DNA of 27,399 nucleotides from CAIPSZ01 sp038065015 (GTDB lineage Bacteria; Patescibacteriota; Patescibacteriia; PEXW01). The translations under genes were made by a program, and so were the position numbers. Where the stretch lies: positions 1 to 27,399 of the forward strand of contig JBBTRU010000024.1 in NCBI GenBank assembly GCA_038065015.1, in the 5' to 3' direction. Of this stretch, positions 22,482 through 27,399 are shown piece by piece. Each line of letters opens with the position of its first letter. The stretch's first letter is position 1. Below the pieces are notes generated by a model that was not told where the DNA came from, did not search any database, and saw only the letters and a program-made list of their open reading frames with translations.

Positions 22482-23927
22482 TTACACGCTTGCTACTACC
22501 TCATCAAACACTACTTTCGCCTTTTCGAGCAAGTCAGCTGCGACTTTTGGATCTTGGGCATCCGCAATGCACCGAAAAATTCCCGGCTCGGTTTTCGAAG
22601 CGCGGAACCACACCCAGGCCTCGTTCCCAAGCCAAACTTTTACCCCGCCATCTTCCCCACCACTCGTTACCACGGTGTGGCCGTCGGCTTGGTACGCCGC
22701 AATTAAACCGGCGCGGACAGCCTGCTGCTGCTCGCCAGGGCACTGCATTTTTGTGGCCAGCGTGGTGTACGAAGGTAGATCCATGAGCGCCTGATCAATC
22801 GTCTGGCTGGTTTGCACCAGGTACTTCAGGATGATGGCGAGTGCCTGCAAGCCATCGCGGCATTTCCCCGGCGCCACAATGCTGCCGCCGCTGGAGCCCT
22901 CACCGCCGATAATGCTGCCGCGCGCTTCCATGCGCGTGACCACGTTCGTCTCCCCCACCTCGACTTCCTCAACCGCCGTGCCGTATTGCTGGGCTACGGC
23001 TTGCACTAACTGGCTTGTCGCATCGTTGATGATTATGGGCAAACCATGCACGTCGGGCCGTGTTTCCAAAACCGCTTTCGTGACCAACCCGAGCACGTAC
23101 TGGCCCGAAACGACCGGCGTCCCCTGCCGGCGGGCAAACTCGCTGGTGAGCGGCAGGACAATTTCCATCCGGTCGGCATCGCAGTCGAACGCGCAGGCAA
23201 ATGCCAGGCCTTCGTCATCGAGTTTTTGCGCCAGTGGCGCCAAAGATTCGTAACGTGGCTCGATAGCCCGCCAGAAGCTGCCGGCTTTTTCATGGTAGAA
23301 ATCTGCTGGCAACGTGAGCTCATTGGCAAAAGCAATGCCGGGTTCTGCCCCGGCGCCGCCGTTGAAGTCGAACAGCACGCGCTCATGAAAAGCCTCGAGG
23401 TCGAAGTGCGTGAGGCCGCTGGATTGCTGCACGTGCAAGAGGTAGGCAGACAGTGCTTCACCTTGCCGATCATCCAAACCCGAGGTACGCGAAGCTTTCG
23501 TGGGCGGTTGGGCCGCATGGCTTTCGGCAATCACCTGTGCGGCAGCCTCAACCGACAGTATCGCGCCTGATGCTTGGAGAAACTTGAAACCATTGTGTTC
23601 GACTGGATTGTGTGAGGCCGTGACAATAATCCCGCCGGCGGCGCCGAACGTCCGGACGGCATGTTCGGTGGCAGGGGTAGAGTGGATGCCAACGTCAATA
23701 ATGTTGGTAATGCCCGCCGACGCTAAACCTTCGAGCAGGGCGTGCTTCACGTACAGCCGCGAAGGCCGCGTGTCCGTACCAATCACCACGCGTATGGTTT
23801 CGCCAACGTGGCCATTTTGCCGCAGCCACGCGCCGTACGCATAGCCGTAGCGCCGACAAACATCGGCAGTCAGGCTCTCGCCCCACACGCCGCGGACGCC
23901 GGAGAATGATTCAACGAGTTGACTCAT
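22482..23927 (-). CDS. Alpha-D-phosphohexomutase (phosphomannomutase/phosphoglucosamine mutase type)
   Basis: Interconverts sugar 6- and 1-phosphates through a phosphoserine, supplying precursors for envelope glycans. 481 aa with the four family landmarks: catalytic loop TASHNP (103-108, Ser105 phosphorylated), metal loop DCDADRM (near 248; consensus DGDxDR), sugar-binding GEGSSGG (near 346), and C-terminal phosphate loop RASKTEPGIFR (near 440). The sugar-binding loop differs from the GEXSGH form of PMM/PGM, so glucose, mannose and glucosamine phosphate all remain possible. The start overlaps the nucleotidyltransferase stop as ATGA; the pair would make and then activate a hexose 1-phosphate. 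Last gene of the ruvA operon. Confidence 0.92.
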   Translation of the reverse strand: MSQLVESFSGVRGVWGESLTADVCRRYGYAYGAWLRQNGHVGETIRVVIGTDTRPSRLYVKHALLEGLASAGITNIIDVGIHSTPATEHAVRTFGAAGGIIVTASHNPVEHNGFKFLQASGAILSVEAAAQVIAESHAAQPPTKASRTSGLDDRQGEALSAYLLHVQQSSGLTHFDLEAFHERVLFDFNGGAGAEPGIAFANELTLPADFYHEKAGSFWRAIEPRYESLAPLAQKLDDEGLAFACAFDCDADRMEIVLPLTSEFARRQGTPVVSGQYVLGLVTKAVLETRPDVHGLPIIINDATSQLVQAVAQQYGTAVEEVEVGETNVVTRMEARGSIIGGEGSSGGSIVAPGKCRDGLQALAIILKYLVQTSQTIDQALMDLPSYTTLATKMQCPGEQQQAVRAGLIAAYQADGHTVVTSGGEDGGVKVWLGNEAWVWFRASKTEPGIFRCIADAQDPKVAADLLEKAKVVFDEVVASV

Positions 23928-24649
23928 TCGGCTCGCTCTTTCAAAAAACGACTCACCGTGCCCACGTCATCGGGCGAGCCAAAGTCTTTCCAGTAATCCT
24001 GGATGGTCTGGATGTAGACTTTCCCCTCTCGCGCCAGCTCGGTGACGGCGTCGGTGAGGTAAAACTCGTTTTTCGGCGGCGTGGGTGCCACGTTATCGCA
24101 GGCTTTGAAAATGTCGGGCGTAAAAACGAATAAACCCGTGTTGATGAGCTTCGAGCCTACATCGTGGTCCGGCTTTTCGATAATTTCCTTGAGCTTGCCG
24201 TCGCCCTCCGGAATGAGCACGCCGTACTTCTGGTAATCCTCGTGCGACAACGCACCCACGTAGCACTTGCCATCATCCTTGTTCATTGCGCGTAAGTCCC
24301 GCACCGAGTACAAGTTGTCGCCGTAAAGCGCCAGGAAAGCATGGCCATTGGTCGCCTCTCTGGCGGCCATCACCGGGATAGCCGTTCCGTAGCGATCTTC
24401 GCCCATCACCGCGAACTGGTTGACGATAGTCAGCGGGTGCGGGTACTGTCTGGCAAACTCCTCAATGTGCTGACTCAAGTGGCCGACCACAATGACGATT
24501 TTCTGATACCCCGCCGTGCGCAAATTTTCCAGTAAGTGCCACAAGAACGGCTTCCCGTTCACTTCAATCATGTGCTTGGGCTTGTCCTTGGCCAGCTCTT
24601 TCATGCGCGTGCCCTTGCCGGCCGCGGATATGACAACGGTGCGGATCAT
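23924..24649 (-). CDS. Sugar-1-phosphate nucleotidyltransferase
   Basis: Rossmann-like enzyme of 241 aa that joins a sugar 1-phosphate to an NTP to form an NDP-sugar. The N-terminal signature AAGKGTRMKELAKDKPKHMI (about 9-28) holds the nucleotide-binding GxGTRM and the substrate Lys-Pro-Lys. Further matches are YGDNLYS (metal-binding Asp, about 114), IEKPDHDVGSKLINTGLFVF and the terminal DYWKDFGSPDDV. There is no C-terminal left-handed-helix acyltransferase domain, so it is not a full GlmU. Glucose, mannose or other sugars are possible. ATGA overlaps join it to the 101-aa gene upstream and the phosphohexomutase downstream. Confidence 0.92.
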   Translation of the reverse strand: MIRTVVISAAGKGTRMKELAKDKPKHMIEVNGKPFLWHLLENLRTAGYQKIVIVVGHLSQHIEEFARQYPHPLTIVNQFAVMGEDRYGTAIPVMAAREATNGHAFLALYGDNLYSVRDLRAMNKDDGKCYVGALSHEDYQKYGVLIPEGDGKLKEIIEKPDHDVGSKLINTGLFVFTPDIFKACDNVAPTPPKNEFYLTDAVTELAREGKVYIQTIQDYWKDFGSPDDVGTVSRFLKERAE

Positions 24650-24951
24650 GCGGCAATTTCTGACGCGGGCGAAGTGTACGCGTGCTCGAAGGCCCTGCTC
24701 AACATATGACGCTCAACATCTGCAGCGAGAATATCCGTGCCCGCAATTTTCCCTTCACCGTTCTCATGCAGCTCGGTGGATTTGTCATCCGGATTTTCAA
24801 AAAACTTCCGCGGCACGTTCGTCGTGAACTCCGCTGTGCAGCCGTCGGCTTCGCACTGCTTGGTGAATTTCTTATTCTCTTCATCTACTTCCACGCGCAC
24901 GAAGCGCTGGGCGACACTTTCGGATTGTTCAGGCCCGCGTTCGGTTTCCAT
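24646..24951 (-). CDS. 101-aa hypothetical protein in the envelope-sugar operon
   Basis: No family recognised. Strongly acidic and hydrophilic, no signal peptide or membrane helix. Contains a cysteine pair in a short motif (KQCEADGCTAEFTTNVPRKF) that looks like half of a zinc knuckle or a small beta unit, then a helical end (ILAADVERHMLSRAFEHAY). It starts 4 nt after the FemAB-type gene stop and overlaps the nucleotidyltransferase start (ATGA), so it is a genuine operon member. The operon fit supports coding; the function is unknown. Confidence 0.7.
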   Translation of the reverse strand: METERGPEQSESVAQRFVRVEVDEENKKFTKQCEADGCTAEFTTNVPRKFFENPDDKSTELHENGEGKIAGTDILAADVERHMLSRAFEHAYTSPASEIAA

Positions 24952-24955
24952 AGGG

Positions 24956-25996
24956 TTAGAAAAGACGTTGGAGAACTTTCACCAGCCTATACCAACCCCA
25001 GCGGAGTGGCAACTCATAGGCGTCCAGGTACGATACCGTCTGACCGCCAAAGCCCAGTTTGAAACGCGTAATCCCCGCCCAGGTGGCGCCGTGCTTGCTC
25101 GCTCGGGCGCGCTGGGGCGTTTGGATGCCGTAAAAATCGTACCAATTTTTCCACGCGAGCTTGGCATCCAGAATTTGCCGCCACTGCAGCAAGTGCGGGG
25201 CCATGACGTTGCGGTGGGCGTTGCTGGATGCGCCGTGCACGTACGTGGCCGTGTCGCCAAAGTGCACCACGATGTTTGCGGCAATGGGCTGCTTTTCAAA
25301 CGTGGCCACGTACACGCGCAACACGTCGTCACCCAAGTATTCGTGCAAGCGGCGGTAGTACGCGCTCGCATGGCTGCTGAACTTGTCGCGGGTAGCAGTC
25401 TGCTTGTTCAGCACGATGAATTGCTCCAGCGCCTCGGCAACGCCAGCGCCTGTTGCCACGTGCACCTGCACGCCGCGCTTCTCGGCCAGGCGGATATTGT
25501 ACCGCGTCTTCTCGTGCATGGCGGCCAAAAGCGCGGCTTCATCCTGGTGCAGATCCAGCATTTGCGTGTCGAGCGGTTGAAAAGCCTTGGCGCGCTGCAG
25601 CTTGAGCTCCACTTGAAACTGCTTGAACAGCGATTCGTTGCACTGCTCAATTGCCGGCTCCAGGTGAAAGAACATAACGCCGCGAGCTTTCGCTTCTTGC
25701 TTTAAGGCCTTCAAGAGCAAGCCAAGTGCGGTTTGATATTGCGGCACGGGCAAACGCGCGTCCACCACCGGCCCGCTGAAAACGGAGAGCGTTGATTGGC
25801 CAAAACGCCACGGCTCATGCAGAGCCTGTACTACGCCAACAATCTGGTCGCCATCAACAACCGCCAGGCGAATGATGCTCGTGCCAACGCGATCTTTGAA
25901 CTGCCCCCAGGCCCAGGATTGCTGGAAGGAGGTACGGCGCGTGCTCGCCACAAAAGCGTCCCACGTCTGGCCGTCGGTCCAGGGTTGCACCTGCAT
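24956..25996 (-). CDS. FemAB/FemX-type peptidoglycan bridge aminoacyltransferase
   Basis: GNAT-fold enzyme of 346 aa that in known relatives transfers amino acids from aminoacyl-tRNA to the lipid II stem peptide. Family features: FQQSWAWGQFK near the N-terminus; FHLEPAIE; the central block MHEKTRYNIRLAEKRGVQV (about 160-178); YYRRLHEYLGDDVLRVYVAT; ANIVVHFGDTATYVHGASSN; the WYDFYGIQ motif; and the terminal WAGITRFKLGFGG. Two GNAT domains are suggested by the duplicated layout. It starts 1 nt after the ruvA stop. Amino-acid specificity cannot be read from sequence. Together with the Mur ligase at 8097 it implies active cross-bridge or stem-peptide editing in the wall. Confidence 0.93.
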   Translation of the reverse strand: MQVQPWTDGQTWDAFVASTRRTSFQQSWAWGQFKDRVGTSIIRLAVVDGDQIVGVVQALHEPWRFGQSTLSVFSGPVVDARLPVPQYQTALGLLLKALKQEAKARGVMFFHLEPAIEQCNESLFKQFQVELKLQRAKAFQPLDTQMLDLHQDEAALLAAMHEKTRYNIRLAEKRGVQVHVATGAGVAEALEQFIVLNKQTATRDKFSSHASAYYRRLHEYLGDDVLRVYVATFEKQPIAANIVVHFGDTATYVHGASSNAHRNVMAPHLLQWRQILDAKLAWKNWYDFYGIQTPQRARASKHGATWAGITRFKLGFGGQTVSYLDAYELPLRWGWYRLVKVLQRLF

Positions 25997-25997
25997 A

Positions 25998-26561
25998 CTA
26001 ACTTGCCCGCAGCACCGCCTTTATGCGCTGTGCCGGATCGGTAATAGTAGAAGGCACTTTGGCCAGGGCTTTGCGCGCTTCGGCCGGGGCGTACCCCAAT
26101 TGTTCCAGCGCAGCCAGGAGTTCATCGTCGCGATCTTGCGGAATAGCCGCACTGTTCGAGGCATCACCCAGCTTGCCATTGAGCTCCCGCACAATGCGCT
26201 CGGCCGTCTTGGCGCCAATGCCGGACACTTTTGTGAGTAAGGTTATTTCACCGGCGTGTACCGCCCGGGTAATGTCCGCCACGGACGCGCGGGCCAGCAC
26301 GCCCAAGGCAGACTTCGGCCCGACGCCGTTGACCGTGAGGAGCAGGTCAAACATCTCCAGTTCCTGCACGGTCCGAAACCCGTACAGTTCCTGCCCGTCT
26401 TCCCGCTGGTGGTGGTGGGTGTGCAACACGCAAGCCGTACCCACGTCCAAGCTCGCCAGTGTCTGGGCGGTTGCAAACACGCGGTAGCCCACCCCGTGGA
26501 CATCCACAATGGCGGACTTCAAATTCACGCTGGCTACTGTCCCTTCCAGACGAGCAATCAT
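25998..26561 (-). CDS. ruvA: Holliday junction branch migration protein RuvA
   Basis: DNA-binding tetramer that holds Holliday junctions for RuvB. 187 aa from ATG 26561 (MIARLEGTVASVNLKSAIVD). Domain I is the OB fold (about 1-62); domain II has two helix-hairpin-helix motifs (TVNGVGPKSALGVL and VSGIGAKTAERIV, about 70-120); domain III, the RuvB-contacting helices, is at the end (DELLAALEQLGYAPAEARKAL). The longer frame opening at 26693 runs through a terminator and promoter and is rejected. The -10 box lies 6 nt before the ATG, so the mRNA should be leaderless. ruvB and ruvC are not in the window. First gene of a five-gene unit with envelope genes, perhaps only because they share a promoter. 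Confidence 0.96.
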   Translation of the reverse strand: MIARLEGTVASVNLKSAIVDVHGVGYRVFATAQTLASLDVGTACVLHTHHHQREDGQELYGFRTVQELEMFDLLLTVNGVGPKSALGVLARASVADITRAVHAGEITLLTKVSGIGAKTAERIVRELNGKLGDASNSAAIPQDRDDELLAALEQLGYAPAEARKALAKVPSTITDPAQRIKAVLRAS

Positions 26562-26567
26562 GCCCGC

Positions 26568-26576
26568 AGTATACCA
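26568..26576 (-). promoter_or_regulatory. Extended -10 promoter of the ruvA operon (leaderless)
   Basis: The minus strand reads TGG-TATACT (hexamer at plus 26568-26573), an extended -10 with only 6 nt to the ruvA ATG. The -35 region is poor and overlaps the T-run of the preceding terminator. Confidence 0.65.
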
Positions 26577-26586
26577 TTTCGCTATG

Positions 26587-26619
26587 AAAAAACCGACGCT
26601 GTAGAGTACAACGTCGGTT
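26587..26619 (-). terminator. Rho-independent terminator of the 217-aa membrane protein gene
   Basis: On the minus strand AACCGACG (plus 26612-26619) pairs with CGTCGGTT (26591-26598), followed by a run of T (plus 26587-26592). The first arm overlaps the stop codon of the gene it ends. Confidence 0.9.
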
Positions 26620-27271
26620 AGGCAGACTTCGACCGTCCATTCTTGAGGAGCCAAGACAGAAGCATGATGGCGCCAAGGGGGATCATTGTCCAAAGCATTA
26701 TCTGCTCCGCTTCAGCTTTCCGCTCTTCACCGTAGAGGGTGTACAGCATGCAGAAGCAAGCAGTTTGCACCGATGCACCGTAGCAGATAGCACGGATACC
26801 CCGCCAACCAAACTGCTTCCAGCGAATGCCGACAATCGCATCGGAAACTTTTTGCAGGAGCGGGGTGAGTGCCAGCCAGAAGAGGCTGTAGCCGTTCACT
26901 GCTTTGCCGTGGGCGATACGTTTGGCGCCGGCATAGGATTGGTGGGCCACATAGACCACAAAACGCCAAAATGCACGAGCGGCAAAAACGATAGCGCACC
27001 AGACAACTCGGGTAAGCCGCCGATACCATACCGTACTGTGGGCAGTCACTGGCGCAGTAACGATTGTTACTTTTTGCTTTCGTCTGGCGACGAGGCTCTG
27101 CACAATGTACACGCACCACCGAAAGAAGCCGACCTTAAGGCTGACCCACGCAATAGTGTGAAGGATCGCAATGGGGTAAATGAAGTACCACTGCGATACG
27201 TCGAACCATCGGTTCAAAAGAATAACGCCGGTATAGTCTGGAAAGAACAGGTACGAGGTGAAATCAAACAC
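26618..27271 (-). CDS. Integral membrane protein of unknown function
   Basis: 217 aa, no family recognised. Hydrophobic segments lie near residues 25-48 (WYFIYPIAILHTIAWVSLKVG), 85-108 (VVWCAIVFAARAFWRFVVYVA), possibly 128-140, 162-180 (ICYGASVQTACFCMLYTLYG) and 190-208 (MLWTMIPLGAIMLLSWLL), with basic connecting loops (ARRKQK, RRLTR). The start is GTG at 27271, fixed by a strong Shine-Dalgarno sequence (AAAGGAGG) ending 5 nt upstream. It has its own promoter and terminator, so it is a single-gene unit. Hydrophobicity and the complete set of expression signals support it being real. Confidence 0.8.
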   Translation of the reverse strand: MFDFTSYLFFPDYTGVILLNRWFDVSQWYFIYPIAILHTIAWVSLKVGFFRWCVYIVQSLVARRKQKVTIVTAPVTAHSTVWYRRLTRVVWCAIVFAARAFWRFVVYVAHQSYAGAKRIAHGKAVNGYSLFWLALTPLLQKVSDAIVGIRWKQFGWRGIRAICYGASVQTACFCMLYTLYGEERKAEAEQIMLWTMIPLGAIMLLSWLLKNGRSKSA

Positions 27272-27276
27272 CTCAT

Positions 27277-27284
27277 CCTCCTTT
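27277..27284 (-). promoter_or_regulatory. Strong Shine-Dalgarno sequence fixing a GTG start
   Basis: The minus strand reads AAAGGAGG, then ATGAG, then the GTG at 27271. An ATG within the spacer is out of frame with the long ORF. Confidence 0.85.
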
Positions 27285-27312
27285 GTTTTTTGGGTTTAGG
27301 TTTTAGCTGTGG

Positions 27313-27340
27313 AGTGTAACAAAAAGATATGTTTTGTCAA
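27313..27340 (-). promoter_or_regulatory. Sigma70-type promoter of the 217-aa membrane protein gene
   Basis: The minus strand has TTGACA (plus 27335-27340), 16 bp, and the extended -10 TGT-TACACT (hexamer at plus 27313-27318). The leader would be about 35 nt and includes the Shine-Dalgarno sequence. Confidence 0.75.
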
Positions 27341-27399
27341 TATCCTGTACTGGACGGCCACATCGTGTGCAATCCCATGGTGGCTTCGGCGAAGGCGAG

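Noticed and set aside
26562..26693. Longer RuvA starting at 26693
   Set aside because: The extra 44 codons cover a terminator and the ruvA promoter and have no RuvA similarity; RuvA proteins begin MI.RL.G as at 26561.

Overview
The window looks like part of a chromosome from a Candidate Phyla Radiation (Patescibacteria/Parcubacteria-type) bacterium. This is an inference from several things seen together: a moderately GC-rich, tightly packed genome with many 4-bp ATGA gene overlaps; rpoB-rpoC with no rplJ-rplL in front; a translin-family gene; a DUF3048 protein; large Asn-rich beta-helix and FN3/Cys-rich/FG-GAP surface proteins; and few Shine-Dalgarno sequences. The exact lineage cannot be read from the sequence.

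Layout. Positions 1-7287 hold rpoC (3' end cut by the window edge) and rpoB, both on the minus strand. Their leader (7288-7632) contains a candidate promoter flanked by two perfect DnaA-box consensus sequences, plus alternative hairpins. Upstream on the same strand is an overlapping set (7633-10015): a YjdF-like membrane protein, a MurE-like Mur ligase and a flavodoxin. A hairpin-rich spacer (10016-10336) follows, then a small lipoprotein and a DUF3048 protein (to 12041), a TACGAAT-repeat spacer, and a DUF1003 membrane protein. Next come a RAYT (REP-associated tyrosine transposase) pseudogene interrupted by a 92-bp REP-like palindromic element, a UvrD/PcrA-type helicase, and an operon of a 77-aa protein, a Nudix hydrolase and a translin homologue.

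At 16.7 kb the direction flips. A strong sigma70-type promoter drives two large secreted or anchored surface proteins (16786-20951), followed by a terminator and a PRPP synthetase gene with its own terminator. After 22.1 kb the minus strand resumes with a large hairpin, tRNA-Arg(CCG), and an operon of ruvA, a FemAB-type aminoacyltransferase, a 101-aa unknown, a sugar nucleotidyltransferase and a phosphohexomutase. The last gene is a membrane protein of unknown function with its own promoter and terminator.

Two themes join the regions. Cell-envelope functions dominate: Mur ligase, FemAB enzyme, NDP-sugar enzymes, DUF3048, lipoprotein and surface proteins. Translation starts fall into two classes. 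At least four ATG genes have a -10 box 6-9 nt before the start codon, implying leaderless mRNAs, whereas the only two strong Shine-Dalgarno sequences precede the only two GTG starts.

The most notable discovery is the interrupted RAYT gene. Removing exactly the 92 bp between 11-bp terminal inverted repeats restores one open 158-codon transposase frame, as though a REP-type element had inserted into a transposase of the family thought to move such elements.
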